A stretch of DNA of 64,000 nucleotides from an uncultured Aquimarina sp. (GCF_947496855.1 NZ_CANMED010000006.1:1-64000); one strand, 5' to 3'; positions 44,429 to 55,028 are shown, counted from the first letter of the stretch. The notes: generated by a model not told the origin, from the sequence alone. Made by a program: numbers and translations.

Positions 44429-47428
44429 ATGAAAGTGTCACAACTCAAAAAGAGTCTATTATTTTTAATGATCTTTTTTAGTTCTGTTGCTGTTTCTTAC
44501 GCTCAGCAAACAGGATTAAAGGGTAAAATTGTTGATGCATCTACAAATGAAAATCTTCCACAAGTATTAATTATTATAGAAGGAACCCTGGTTTCTGAGA
44601 CGACAAATGTTAAGGGAGAATTTGATTTTACAGGCGTACAATTACCTTTAGGAGAACAAATAGCGTTAATGTCCAAAGAAGGGTATATCACGAAACGTTT
44701 TCCAATCATTATTAATGAAGGAAGTGTTTTAGATCTAAAAACGATAGATCTGAACTATGATGTAAATCAAGAACAAATTCAGATAGGCACGATAAGCCTT
44801 ACGGATAATGAATTAGATGATGATAACGATAACACTTCTTCTAATGTATCGGGGTTATTGCAAGCATCCAGAGATGTATTTCTTAGTGCAGCTGCTTTTG
44901 ATTTTAGTACTACATTTTTTCGTCCAAGAGGTCTTGGTAATGAAAATGCAAAAGTATTGATCAATGGTATCGAAATGAACAAGCTCAATGATGGAAGACC
45001 TCAATGGAGTAATTGGGGAGGATTAAACGATGTGCAGCGTAATCAGGAGTTTTCCATGGGAATTTCTGCAAGTGATTACACGTTTGGAGACTTATCAGGA
45101 GCTACTAACATCATTATGAGAGCTTCTCAATTTCGTCAAGGAGGTAGAGTATCCTATGCTGCGTCTAACAGAAGCTATAAGGGTAGAGTGATGGCTAGTT
45201 ATAGTTCTGGTTTGATGAGGAGTGGTTGGGCGTATACCATCTCATTAGCACGTAGATTTGGAGAAGAAGGTTATATCGATGGTACGTTATACGATGCTAA
45301 TTCCGTTTTTATAGCGTTGGAAAAAAAGATCAATGATAAGCACAGTCTAAATCTTACTAGTTTTTATACACCAAATAGAAGAGGAAGGTCTACTGCAATA
45401 ACTGAAGAAGCTTTTAACTTAAAGGGAAGACAATATAATCCAAATTGGGGTTATTTTGACGGAGAAAAGAAAAACTCTAGAGTCCGTGAGGTTGAAGAAC
45501 CTGTTTTTATGTTAAACCATTATTGGAATATTACTGATAATACTACTTTAAATACAAATGTAGGGTATCAAACAGGTAAAATAGGAAATAGCCGTATAGA
45601 TAATGGTGGAACTGAGTTGGTAAATTTTAACGGTCAGGAATCGTATCAAGGTGGTGGAGCTAGTAGAGACACTAATCCAATTCACCAAAGTTACTTACCA
45701 AGCTCATTTTTAAATGAATCTAACCCTACACCTCTTGATTTTCAGAATGCTTTTTTAGCGCAACAAGAGTTTATAAGAGACGGACAATTAAACTGGAATC
45801 AATTAATACAAACGAATCAATTAAATGCTCAAAATAGTATTAATTCTACCTATATTTTATATGAGGATAGAATTGATGATACACAATTGACTTTTAACTC
45901 AATCTTAAACAGTCAAGTGTCTGATAATATTATAGTAAATGGGGCAATAAACTACAGAGCTTTAAAAAGCGAAAACTTTGCGGAAGTTACCGATTTATTA
46001 GGAGGAACAGGATTTTTAGATGTAGATCTATTTGGATCACAACAGGATAATGATGTAGAAGTAGCGGATAGATTGACTGCAGAAGAGCTGGCGGATAGAG
46101 CACAAAGTGATTTGAGAAACCGTAACAGAGTTGTAGCAGTTGGTGATCGTTATGATTATAATTACGAGATTGATGCGGATGTAGTAAGCGGATTTGCTCA
46201 AGCTCAGTTTAAATACAATAGAGTAGATTTCTTTATAGGAGTCAATGTTTCTCAAACTGCGTATCAAAGAACAGGTGTATTCGAAAATGGATATTTTCCT
46301 GGAGAAGGAAATTTAGGATCATTTGGTAAAAGCGATAAATTAGAATTTACTAATTATGGTGGTAAAGTAGGGTTTACGTATAAAATTAATGGGCGTAACT
46401 TAATAGATGTTCACGGAACCTATTTTACGAAAGCTCCTATCATTCGTAACTCTTTTGCGAATGCAAGACAAAACAACAGAACAATTGATCAATTAATTCA
46501 AGCAGAAAGAGCTTTTGAAGAAGCCGAAGTACTAGCCGGTAGATTAGATAATATTAATATAGGCTCTTCAGAACAAGAAAGTGAAAAAGTTCAGTCTGTT
46601 GATGCGAGTTATATTTTAAGAACTCCAAAAATAAAAGCCAGATTAACTGGGTATTATACAAAAATAGAAGACGCTACAGAATTATCTTTCTTCTTTACAC
46701 AGGCAATTTCAGGATCTGATGTTGGATTTGTTCAGGAAATTCTTACCGGAGTTGATAAACAACATATCGGAGCAGAACTAGGGATTGAATATCAAATTAC
46801 TCCTACTATAAAACTAAAAGGCGCAGCGGCTATCGGACAATTTACATACGCTAATAATCCGGATTTATTTTTAGCCAGTACGAGTAGTGACTTTTTGGGT
46901 CAGTCTGCCGGAGATTTAGATCGTGTTTCTTATTTAGGAAAGTCAGCATTAAAAGAGTATCGCATTGCTGGAGGACCACAAAACGCAGCGCAATTCGGGT
47001 TTGAGTATCGTGATCCTAATTTCTGGTGGTTTGGCACTACTGCTAATTATTTTTCTAACGCATATATAGACGTCAGTCCTTTTGCCAGAACATCAAACTT
47101 TAATCAGGATGTTGATGGTTTACCATTTAATGATTATGATGACAATATTGCTAGGGGGTTATTAAGACAAGAACAATTTGATGATTATATACTAGTCAAT
47201 GCAGTAGGAGGTAAGTCCTGGAGAATAAAAGGTTATTACTTAGGATTCTTTGCTACAATCAATAACATTTTTGACAAACAATATAGAACGGGAGGTTTTG
47301 AACAAGCCAGAAATGCCAACTATAGACTAGCTTTAGAAGAGTCGCAGCGGGAGACTCCTGTTTTTGGTCCTAGATATTTTTACGGATTTGGTACTTCGTA
47401 CTACCTTAATATATATGTAAGATTTTAG
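44429..47428 (+). CDS. TonB-dependent outer-membrane receptor
   Basis: 999 residues. Signal peptide (MKVSQLKKSLLFLMIFFSSV ... SYAQQ), then a CarboxypepD-regulatory-like domain (about 28-110; GLKGKIVDASTNENLPQVLI), a plug domain (about 140-230; VFLSAAAFDFSTTFFRPRGL, VLINGIEMN) and a C-terminal beta-barrel ending in aromatic F (YYLNIYVRF). It should import a bulky nutrient across the outer membrane using TonB energy. No SusD-like partner is present; the next gene is a DUF5689 lipoprotein starting 2 bases later, and EEP hydrolases lie on both sides. That context hints at nucleic-acid or phosphoester products as substrate. Confidence 0.93.
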   Translation: MKVSQLKKSLLFLMIFFSSVAVSYAQQTGLKGKIVDASTNENLPQVLIIIEGTLVSETTNVKGEFDFTGVQLPLGEQIALMSKEGYITKRFPIIINEGSVLDLKTIDLNYDVNQEQIQIGTISLTDNELDDDNDNTSSNVSGLLQASRDVFLSAAAFDFSTTFFRPRGLGNENAKVLINGIEMNKLNDGRPQWSNWGGLNDVQRNQEFSMGISASDYTFGDLSGATNIIMRASQFRQGGRVSYAASNRSYKGRVMASYSSGLMRSGWAYTISLARRFGEEGYIDGTLYDANSVFIALEKKINDKHSLNLTSFYTPNRRGRSTAITEEAFNLKGRQYNPNWGYFDGEKKNSRVREVEEPVFMLNHYWNITDNTTLNTNVGYQTGKIGNSRIDNGGTELVNFNGQESYQGGGASRDTNPIHQSYLPSSFLNESNPTPLDFQNAFLAQQEFIRDGQLNWNQLIQTNQLNAQNSINSTYILYEDRIDDTQLTFNSILNSQVSDNIIVNGAINYRALKSENFAEVTDLLGGTGFLDVDLFGSQQDNDVEVADRLTAEELADRAQSDLRNRNRVVAVGDRYDYNYEIDADVVSGFAQAQFKYNRVDFFIGVNVSQTAYQRTGVFENGYFPGEGNLGSFGKSDKLEFTNYGGKVGFTYKINGRNLIDVHGTYFTKAPIIRNSFANARQNNRTIDQLIQAERAFEEAEVLAGRLDNINIGSSEQESEKVQSVDASYILRTPKIKARLTGYYTKIEDATELSFFFTQAISGSDVGFVQEILTGVDKQHIGAELGIEYQITPTIKLKGAAAIGQFTYANNPDLFLASTSSDFLGQSAGDLDRVSYLGKSALKEYRIAGGPQNAAQFGFEYRDPNFWWFGTTANYFSNAYIDVSPFARTSNFNQDVDGLPFNDYDDNIARGLLRQEQFDDYILVNAVGGKSWRIKGYYLGFFATINNIFDKQYRTGGFEQARNANYRLALEESQRETPVFGPRYFYGFGTSYYLNIYVRF

Positions 47429-47430
47429 AG

Positions 47431-48867
47431 ATGAACACAACAAAAAAATATTATAAAATGAATTTAAATATTATAAAAAAGATAATAAGCGTTTTAGTTT
47501 TGGTAGTAATGTTTACTGCCTGTGTACAAGATGACAATTTTCAAACTCCAGTGCTAGAAATAAGAGAACCAAATATTGCGAGTGAACGTATACTAGGAGT
47601 AGATGCTGTTGTAGAAGCAATAGCACAAGCTGGTGATGATCCGATTAATTATGAAGATTCTGATAAGTTTATGTCTGGATATGTAGTCTCTAGTGATAGA
47701 GCAGGTAATTTTTTTGAAGAATTGGTGATACAGGATAAAGCAGAAAACCCTACTGCTGGAATTAGAATTTTAATAGATGTAAACCCATTATTTACATCAT
47801 ATGAATTTGGAAGAAGGGTATTTATAAAACTTGAAGGATTATCTGGAGGAATTGAAAATGGAGTCGCTAGTCTGGGCATACTATCTGGGAATGAAGTAGG
47901 TCAAATACCTTCTTTTTCGCAAGAAGAGATCATTATAAGATCTGCTGAGGTAGCTACAATTACTCCTCTAGAAATCGCAATTGCTGATTTTTCTGATGTA
48001 CTAATAAACCTATATGTTAGGATTAACAATGTGCAATTTAATAGAACCGAGGTATTAGGCGAAGATGGACCACTTACTTTTGCAGGAGAACGAGGTGATA
48101 GTTTTGATGGAGAAAGAATACTAGAAAGTTGTGATGATGGGGCTATTGCTATTCTAAGTACAAGTACATTTTCGGATTTTAAATCCCTATCATTACCAAT
48201 TCAGCAAGGAAGTTTTGAAGGAATTTTGACTAAAAACTTTTTTGGAGATACATTTAATTTGGTATTAAATAATTCTACTGGTTTAGTATTTGATAATGAA
48301 ATTCGCTGTGATCCTACTATATTATCTTGTGAGAATACATCTATAAGTGGTGAAACAATTGTGTATGAAGAAAATTTTGATTTGATTTCAAATACTAATG
48401 ATTTAGAGGAAGCAGGTTATACAACGGTTAATATTTCTGGAGGGAATACAACGTTTGGAAGCTCTAGTTTTGGAAATAATAGTAGAGGAGTAAGTATTTC
48501 TGCTTTTAGAACAAGAGAAAACCCATTGATTGCCTGGTTGATTACACCAGAAATCAACTTAAATAATTCTACCGACGAAACGTTAACTTTTGAGATTGCT
48601 GCAGGATTTGATCGTGGATTGATTTTAGAAGTTTTCATCACAGAAAACTATACAGATGACCCAATCACAACATCGTGGTTTTTACTCGAAAATGCTAATA
48701 TCCCTATAGGTCCGACAAATGGGTTTGGTAATTTTGAGTCGGCAGGATCTTTAGATATTTCATGCCTTAGTGATACCGTACGAATTGGTTTTAAATACTC
48801 AGGCGGGGATAGTTCCGGAAGAACGACTAGTTATAATATTGATAACATAAAAGTTTTAGGAAATTAA
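47431..48867 (+). CDS. DUF5689 lipoprotein with choice-of-anchor-J-like domain
   Basis: 478 residues; an alternative start at 47458 (MNLNIIKKIISVLVLVVM) gives a shorter n-region. The lipobox Cys follows MFTAC. A DUF5689-type domain (about 45-290; MSGYVVSSDRAGNFFEELVIQD ... GIRILIDVN) resembles the OB-like domain of secreted nucleases. The C-terminal half (about 320-478; ENFDLISNTNDLEEAGY ... LSDTVRIGFKYSG) is a jelly-roll-like module. It follows the TonB receptor by 2 bases and is very likely its surface-exposed partner, possibly binding the substrate. Confidence 0.8.
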   Translation: MNTTKKYYKMNLNIIKKIISVLVLVVMFTACVQDDNFQTPVLEIREPNIASERILGVDAVVEAIAQAGDDPINYEDSDKFMSGYVVSSDRAGNFFEELVIQDKAENPTAGIRILIDVNPLFTSYEFGRRVFIKLEGLSGGIENGVASLGILSGNEVGQIPSFSQEEIIIRSAEVATITPLEIAIADFSDVLINLYVRINNVQFNRTEVLGEDGPLTFAGERGDSFDGERILESCDDGAIAILSTSTFSDFKSLSLPIQQGSFEGILTKNFFGDTFNLVLNNSTGLVFDNEIRCDPTILSCENTSISGETIVYEENFDLISNTNDLEEAGYTTVNISGGNTTFGSSSFGNNSRGVSISAFRTRENPLIAWLITPEINLNNSTDETLTFEIAAGFDRGLILEVFITENYTDDPITTSWFLLENANIPIGPTNGFGNFESAGSLDISCLSDTVRIGFKYSGGDSSGRTTSYNIDNIKVLGN

Positions 48868-48899
48868 AAGAGGCTTCATACTATAATGAAGCCTCTTTT
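48866..48899. terminator. Bidirectional terminator
   Basis: AAAAGAGGCTTCAT and ATGAAGCCTCTTTT pair over 14 bp with a 6-base loop, between the convergent DUF5689 and nuclease genes; it overlaps the DUF5689 stop codon. Confidence 0.9.
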
Positions 48900-48931
48900 G
48901 AAGAATTACTTATATCGTGTAAACATTAAAT

Positions 48932-51900
48932 TCAATTTTTGATGATTTTTTGAGTTGTCGAAAATTCAGAATAAAGACCTTCAGCCTTGATCATATAAAA
49001 CCCTTTAGGATATTTTTGTAGATCTATTTGCATTGCAGGTGTTTCTGGACTTACAATCTTTGTTTGTTTGTATATTATTTTTCCGGTAATATCTGTAACT
49101 GAAATGGTAATCTCATCCGTTTCAAACAAATCAAAATTAATTGATAACAGATTAATTACTGGATTAGGACTGATAGCCATTGATACATCTTCTAACTCAC
49201 TAACTTCATTAAATAATTCACTTTCATATCCCGTTGGATTTTCTAGTGTAGAAGCAGTTTTTTGATAAACGGATGTATTTTTAGAATCAGAACCTAAACA
49301 TACAATAGCATCTAGATCATATCCATCGGCAAAAAACCAGTAAAAGTCATTTTTATCACTTATATCAACCACCCGAATATGGGTAGCAGATGATAATTCT
49401 CCATCGGCTAAGTCAAACTCTCCATCTTGACAAGTAGTTCCTAGAGAAATAAAATTAACACCATCTGCTGATGCGAATACCTCTGCGGTTTCTGGATAAT
49501 ATTGACAAGGGATATTATCTCTGAATCCAGTTGACTCAAAAACTGCGAATTCATTGGCATTAGGGTTATCGAAAATTTCATTGTTTAATTCAATCGTAAT
49601 AGAACCACCAAAACCTAAACTCACAAAATTAAGGTATCTGCGTTCTTTAGGATTTCCTAATGCTCTTTTAGGATTGCTTCTAAAACGTGAAACTCTTCTA
49701 CCATCTCTTCTTTTTCCTTGTTGGAATGAAATAACATTAGCTCCCGTACACTCATTATCTATAATTTCAGGTTCTAATAAGAATCTGGCAGAAACGGGTA
49801 AGTGATCAGAAGTATTAAAAACGTAATCAGTATCATACACGTCGTAATGAACCGTTACAGAAGGTTCTATATAAGCTTCATTAAGTTCATTAGAGATTAA
49901 TATATGATCAATCATGTTTTCTCTAGAAATAAAAGATCGCAAACCGGCTTCACTTAGAGAAGAGGAAAGGATATTGTAGTTTGTAGTATCTGTTACATAC
50001 GCTTGGAAACTAGAAACTGTAGATGTGATATCAGCGACAGTCTCATCTACGTCATCATTATAATCTCCTAATAAAATAACTTTATTCGTTGCAAAATTAG
50101 CATCCAGAGAATCTTTTAACACCTCTACATCGTATCTCCTCATATCATATCGATTTTGAGCATCTGTACCTCTATTAGCTCTTGCATGTAAAGCGATCAT
50201 ATCGATTCGCTCTGTTGCTCCATTGATGGTTACATCTGCGGTCATTAAAAAAGGAAGTCGCCCACTAGCATAAAAACGATCTGTAGTGCTCGGATAATCT
50301 GTTATAGCAGAATCATCACCTCCATTATATAATGGATGAATGGATTGTAACATAGGTCTTGTATTCACAACAGAAACGGTTTCTGTATTGTAGATAAACC
50401 CTACTTTTTGTCTAGAACTTGTGGATGAAGGATTAGAGAATGCATCAGATAATATATAATCGTATCCAGGTAATTGACTTACTAATTCACCAAATAATGC
50501 ATCGTCTGCAATTTCTTGTACAGCATAAACATCTGCATTTAGTTTTTGTAAAACAACAGCTGTACTGTCTCTCTGTATCTGATCTGATAAAGGGTTGTTC
50601 CCAACAGGAGAATTGTTTTCATCTCCAAACCACTCAATATTCCAGGTTACTACATCAAAGGTGTCTTCTCTAGGAATACCTATAGTATCACCGGGAGCGA
50701 TAAATTCTGTAGCGCAAGGGATATCGGCATCTTCTCTAGGAAGTAATTGGAAAAAATCTCTAAAACGACCTACAACTCCAGTTATTTCTGGGCACGTAGC
50801 GGGTTGTACTTTACCAGCAACAGTATCTACGTCATTATCAATGCGTAATTCGCCGCTTCCACTACTATCTATCAAGGTATAATTCGCATTTCCGAATAAT
50901 AGATCTCCAGGATTGGGAAATGTAACATCGGTAATACGAACCAATTCTCCGGGATGACTAGATAATTCTGACAAGGAAACCTCTAAAGGTGTAATAGGAA
51001 ATTGAGCAGGTCCATTATCTATTACTTCTACTACAGAATCAATCTGAACTTGGTCATTAAATTGAACTCTTACTCCTGTTAACGTGATTGAATCTCCTAT
51101 TTTTAGGTTTTCACCAGATTGTAATACTGGATCAAAAACAGCAATACCACCTGTCGAATCCTGAATAAAAGCAGGCCCATTAAAACTATCTGTAACTGTT
51201 AGCACTCCAGTGATGGTTACAGGAGTTCCTTCTGTAGTAGCTCTTGCCTCTACAATGGGTATAATTTCTCCTGGAGTTATGATGATTCCTTCATTAGACA
51301 TTCCTGGAGTAGGTGCTTGCGCAATATAAGTACTAGTGTTTCGAGCACCCCCTTGCCCATTAGGGCTTCGTTGTAGTGACTCACCATCTTTATTACCATT
51401 CGCATCTTCATTTACCTGTGGTTCGCCAATATTTAATAATGTTAGTAGCTCAATATCATCATCATCGTTCGTATCATATACAATAGCGTCGATAAGATTT
51501 TCTGTGGTTAGAGTACTACCATTTGGAAAATTAGTAGCGTCTCCAAAATAGAGTGCTACGGCATCTGCCCCGTTCTGAAAAGTGTTATTAGAAACGACCA
51601 AATCGACATTAGTAACACCTGCATTTCCTACTACAAAATATCCTTCGGCATTTGTTATAAAACCATTAAGATCAATAACATTATAACTCGTATCATTATT
51701 TCCATTATAATTTACCAATACAAATCCGTTAAGAGCCGTATTTCCAACACCTCCATCATATAACTCTACAAACTCTAAGGTGTCAGACCCTTGTGTATCA
51801 GCATCTAATTCATTGATGATGAGTTCAATAATTTCAGTAGCATTTGTATTCGCTCTTCCAGGTGTAGGAACCGCTTGCGTATAGGTAGTTGTATTTTGAA

Positions 51901-53548
51901 GACCTCCTGTCCCGTTAGGAAAACGTTGTAAAGAATGCTGATCTTTGTTTCCTTTTTCATCTTCATTAACCTGCGGTTCATTTGTATTTAGTAGCACCAA
52001 TAATTCTGCATCATCTGCATCATTTGTGTCATATACAATCGCATCAATACTATTTTCTGTGGTAACGGTAGTTCCATTAGGAAAGATAGATGCTTCTGCT
52101 TTATAAAGTGCCACAGCATCAGCTCCATTTTGTAATCCATTTCCCGAGAATATAATACTAGCATTTGGTACATCTTCATTCCCTAAAACGAAATAACCAT
52201 TGGCATTTGTAGTAAAACCATTTAGGTCATAGGTAGCATAACTTTGATTATTAGAACCATTATAAAAAACGAGAACATATCCATCTAGTCCAGTGTTTCC
52301 AGCACCTCCATCATATAATTCTACAAATTCTAGAGTATCAGCTCCTTCTGTATCAGCGTCAATCTCATTAATCAACACAACAACTTCTGATACAGTATCC
52401 ACAATACTATTTTCTGACCCAGGTGTATTGATTGCTTCTCCAGGTTCTGCAACTGCTGCGGGAAAATTAGGCAAGCCTTGTCCATCAAAATCATTTCTAA
52501 CCCAATCCATACTAGTATCGGTATCAACTCCATTAGGAAAACGAGAAGCCCCTCCTACGGTAAACGTACTTCCATCAAAAGAAGACAGTAAGGTAACTTG
52601 TGCATAATCTTTATCATTATTATCTCCATCATTTACTCCAATACTGTCTGTAATATCATCCCATGGTGAAATATCCAAAACACCATCATCATCCGTATCT
52701 AGGTCATCTCCTAAGGCTCCAGTAAAGTTTTTCACTAATAAAATAGCAATAGAACCATTTTCGAATGTATTACTGCCGAAAGGAGTTGTAAAATATCCAT
52801 TACTGTCTGTTGTTCCCAATGAGATTATTTCATCAATAACTCCAGAAGCGTTTTCGTCTCCTTCAATTTCTAATAATGTATACTGACTCAGATCTGTGTC
52901 TGGAGTTCCAAATATCTCTACAAATTCATCTGTGTCAGATCCGGTATGATTTGATACAAACTCATTTATAACTGGATCTAAGAGTATTGTGCCAAAAATC
53001 TGATTTGTATTTACAGCCGCATAGGTACTAGTGGCTGTAGTTGCCCAGCTAAAGTCAGCAAATGTTGTTCCTGTTCCTGATAATTGTAGAGAGGTTCCTA
53101 TGGGAGTTGTATTAGACTCTGATACTCCAATATCTAAGCTAGTCAATCCGGACGCAGGACCATCAATAGCGGTCAAAGTCCCTTCATAGCTTAAAAATTG
53201 TACTACCATATTACTGCTATCTACCAAAGCAATACCATCTGAACCACCATTTTGTAACCCATTAGAAGGAAGTATTTCTACAATAGTACCAAAACCATTT
53301 TGTTGGTCAGGAATAGTACCAGAAACTGAGATGGTATTATAAACGCTTCCGTTGGAGCCATTGTATACAACGATACTCCAACCGGAAAGATCCGTACCCG
53401 AAGGTCCTGCAATTTCTATGGCTTCATCTATATCAGTGCTTTCATTGTCATAATGTATTTCATTTATAAATACAGATTGAGCTTCTCCATCTTTGACACA
53501 CAGTAAAAATGCGATAATAAATGAAGGAATAAGTAATTTGAGATTCAT
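48932..53548 (-). CDS. Large secreted EEP nuclease with four lamin-tail domains, OB-like domain and T9SS signal
   Basis: 1538 residues. Signal peptide at 1-24. Four lamin-tail-domain-like units start at about residues 28, 194, 393 and 578 (each 'INE(I/F/L)...D..E.vEi/l...'). An OB/DUF5689-like domain (about 760-925; TPVTITGVLTVTDSFNGPAF) is followed by the EEP catalytic domain (about 960-1255; VVTWNIEWFGD, VYAVQEIADD, LGDYNDDVDE, TSDHLPVSARF), a further beta domain (about 1260-1440) and a type A T9SS signal (last 75 residues; ISPNPVINLLSINF ... YPKGFYMIKAEGL). This architecture matches large secreted nucleases or phosphoesterases of Bacteroidetes. It should act at the cell surface or outside. 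Confidence 0.88.
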   Translation of the reverse strand: MNLKLLIPSFIIAFLLCVKDGEAQSVFINEIHYDNESTDIDEAIEIAGPSGTDLSGWSIVVYNGSNGSVYNTISVSGTIPDQQNGFGTIVEILPSNGLQNGGSDGIALVDSSNMVVQFLSYEGTLTAIDGPASGLTSLDIGVSESNTTPIGTSLQLSGTGTTFADFSWATTATSTYAAVNTNQIFGTILLDPVINEFVSNHTGSDTDEFVEIFGTPDTDLSQYTLLEIEGDENASGVIDEIISLGTTDSNGYFTTPFGSNTFENGSIAILLVKNFTGALGDDLDTDDDGVLDISPWDDITDSIGVNDGDNNDKDYAQVTLLSSFDGSTFTVGGASRFPNGVDTDTSMDWVRNDFDGQGLPNFPAAVAEPGEAINTPGSENSIVDTVSEVVVLINEIDADTEGADTLEFVELYDGGAGNTGLDGYVLVFYNGSNNQSYATYDLNGFTTNANGYFVLGNEDVPNASIIFSGNGLQNGADAVALYKAEASIFPNGTTVTTENSIDAIVYDTNDADDAELLVLLNTNEPQVNEDEKGNKDQHSLQRFPNGTGGLQNTTTYTQAVPTPGRANTNATEIIELIINELDADTQGSDTLEFVELYDGGVGNTALNGFVLVNYNGNNDTSYNVIDLNGFITNAEGYFVVGNAGVTNVDLVVSNNTFQNGADAVALYFGDATNFPNGSTLTTENLIDAIVYDTNDDDDIELLTLLNIGEPQVNEDANGNKDGESLQRSPNGQGGARNTSTYIAQAPTPGMSNEGIIITPGEIIPIVEARATTEGTPVTITGVLTVTDSFNGPAFIQDSTGGIAVFDPVLQSGENLKIGDSITLTGVRVQFNDQVQIDSVVEVIDNGPAQFPITPLEVSLSELSSHPGELVRITDVTFPNPGDLLFGNANYTLIDSSGSGELRIDNDVDTVAGKVQPATCPEITGVVGRFRDFFQLLPREDADIPCATEFIAPGDTIGIPREDTFDVVTWNIEWFGDENNSPVGNNPLSDQIQRDSTAVVLQKLNADVYAVQEIADDALFGELVSQLPGYDYILSDAFSNPSSTSSRQKVGFIYNTETVSVVNTRPMLQSIHPLYNGGDDSAITDYPSTTDRFYASGRLPFLMTADVTINGATERIDMIALHARANRGTDAQNRYDMRRYDVEVLKDSLDANFATNKVILLGDYNDDVDETVADITSTVSSFQAYVTDTTNYNILSSSLSEAGLRSFISRENMIDHILISNELNEAYIEPSVTVHYDVYDTDYVFNTSDHLPVSARFLLEPEIIDNECTGANVISFQQGKRRDGRRVSRFRSNPKRALGNPKERRYLNFVSLGFGGSITIELNNEIFDNPNANEFAVFESTGFRDNIPCQYYPETAEVFASADGVNFISLGTTCQDGEFDLADGELSSATHIRVVDISDKNDFYWFFADGYDLDAIVCLGSDSKNTSVYQKTASTLENPTGYESELFNEVSELEDVSMAISPNPVINLLSINFDLFETDEITISVTDITGKIIYKQTKIVSPETPAMQIDLQKYPKGFYMIKAEGLYSEFSTTQKIIKN
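51290..52385 (-). repeat. Tandem duplication of a lamin-tail unit (period 555 bp)
   Basis: Two adjacent units, residues about 393-577 and 578-762 of the nuclease, share long identical stretches (for example DTLEFVELYDGG, QNGADAVALY, DAIVYDTND, EPQVNED). The INE motifs are 185 codons apart. It indicates a recent internal duplication. Confidence 0.85.
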
Positions 53549-53868
53549 GTGTAATTATTTTTATTAAAATTTTTAAGTGGAGTAAGATATATTTTTAATA
53601 AAAACGGAACAAATTTTGTTTATTATTAAAAAATTAAATTATAAAATTTCTATATCGCTGAAATTAAGGAAAATAGAACAAGTTTTATTTTATTATTTGA
53701 AGTAAAAGTTAATTGTAGTTGTAGTGATAATGAAGTTGAATTATGAAATCTATTAATTGAATAAAATTAGTATTTATGCGAATTAAATCTTAATTATTGT
53801 AAATAATATTAATACCAAACTCCCGGAAGAAGATTCTTCCGGGAGTTTTTTACAAGTAATTCTGAGTA
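53549..53868. other. AT-rich intergenic region with a GC-rich hairpin
   Basis: 320 bases with no gene. It should contain the promoter of the large nuclease gene, but no clear TTG/TAnnTTTG pair was found. The hairpin described separately lies at its right end. Confidence 0.5.
53817..53851. terminator. Terminator hairpin after the 239-residue lipoprotein gene
   Basis: AAACTCCCGGAAGAA pairs with TTCTTCCGGGAGTTT (15 bp, 2-base loop). The T-run is on the plus-strand side, though both neighbours are on the minus strand; it is placed to end the gene at 53869. Confidence 0.7.
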
Positions 53869-54588
53869 CTAGTTACTAAAGTTCACTGTATAAGCAGAAC
53901 TTCTTTTTGATTTTACTCTAAAACGGAATTGGTAGTTCGTATTTGCTGTAAGAGAATAACTATTACCATTTCCTAGAAACCTCCATTCAGACACATGAAT
54001 TGACCATCCACTTGTACTGTATGCTTTGCGCTTTAATCCAAAATAAACTCTTCTTAAAGCAGAATGTCTATCTATAGTAGCGATGGTTTGTCCAATTCCA
54101 CTGTAATGTGTCCAAAACGACCAGCTTTTTGCAATATTTTCTGGGTGATAAAAACTTACACTATAGTTTACATTGGGATCAGTATTAGTTACTGATACCA
54201 TTTTAAAAGCGATACCTGTTCCAGCATTCTCTTTGGTATCAAAGTCAGTCATTTCTTTTTCTTCTTCTAAAGAAACATCATTACCATCTTTGATATTTTG
54301 ACGAATTAAGCCTTCACTTAAGGATTCATTTTTTAAAGTTTCCACTAGTTTAAAGTGCTCACTAGTATAGCTGTTGACGGCAGTTTCAGAGTTCGAATAA
54401 ACACGCATAATGGCTTGACTTCCTCCATCCGAGGTGATCATAACGTCCTTATGAAAATCATATAAATCTTTTTCTAAATCTATTGATTCTACAACAGCTT
54501 CTTCTGCTATCTCATTAGATTCATCCTTGTCACAGGAAGCGAAAAATAATAAGCCGATAATTGGTAATACATAAAATGACTTTTTCAT
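53869..54588 (-). CDS. Lipoprotein of unknown function
   Basis: 239 residues. MKKSFYVLPIIGLLFFASC gives a lipobox Cys19, followed by an acidic linker (DKDESNEIAEEAVVESIDL). The C-terminal half is beta-rich with many Ser/Tyr/Trp residues (AKSWSFWTHYSGIG, ending YQFRFRVKSKRSSAYTVNF). I do not recognise it. It lies between two EEP hydrolase genes on the same strand and might be a surface accessory of that locus, but nothing in the sequence proves it. Confidence 0.72.
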   Translation of the reverse strand: MKKSFYVLPIIGLLFFASCDKDESNEIAEEAVVESIDLEKDLYDFHKDVMITSDGGSQAIMRVYSNSETAVNSYTSEHFKLVETLKNESLSEGLIRQNIKDGNDVSLEEEKEMTDFDTKENAGTGIAFKMVSVTNTDPNVNYSVSFYHPENIAKSWSFWTHYSGIGQTIATIDRHSALRRVYFGLKRKAYSTSGWSIHVSEWRFLGNGNSYSLTANTNYQFRFRVKSKRSSAYTVNFSN

Positions 54589-55028
54589 TTGTTTGGTTTT
54601 TAAGAATAATTAAATTGATATGTTTAGTTTTCGGACACTAATGTATCCTGTTTTCACGGTGTAGTATAGTTAGATTATACATGAAGAAACTACTTTTGGC
54701 GCCAATTTTGTTTCTAATCCAATAGATGGTTGATCTTTATAATCAATCTTATCTTACGAGTGAAATTAGAATTATAAGAGTGTTCTTATAAATCCTGAAT
54801 CAAAAGTAGGATAGGTCTTATAATGCGCAAAAGAGGAAATTTTTTTTGCGGAAATTTCCGCAAAATAAAATATTGATAAACAGAGTGTTAACGTTTTTTT
54901 AAGGGTTTATAATGAAAGTAAAAAGGGTTATAAAACCCTTGTTTCTATAGTGAAACCCCTTTATAAGAAAAAGGTATTTGTGGGGACTTTTCTATGGTAA
55001 GTACGTATTTGTTTAAAAAGAGAAGGGG
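54589..55028. other. Intergenic region with palindrome
   Basis: 440 bases without a gene. It contains the 22-bp perfect palindrome TTTTGCGGAAA/TTTCCGCAAAA (54844-54865), a possible operator, and AAGGGTT/AACCCTT repeats near 54900-54960 that could form a hairpin. Promoter elements were not identified. Confidence 0.5.
54844..54865. promoter_or_regulatory. 22-bp palindrome, possible operator
   Basis: TTTTGCGGAAA (54844-54854) is followed by its exact reverse complement TTTCCGCAAAA (54855-54865). No U-run-type terminator context; symmetry suggests a dimeric regulator site upstream of the minus-strand lipoprotein gene. Confidence 0.4.
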
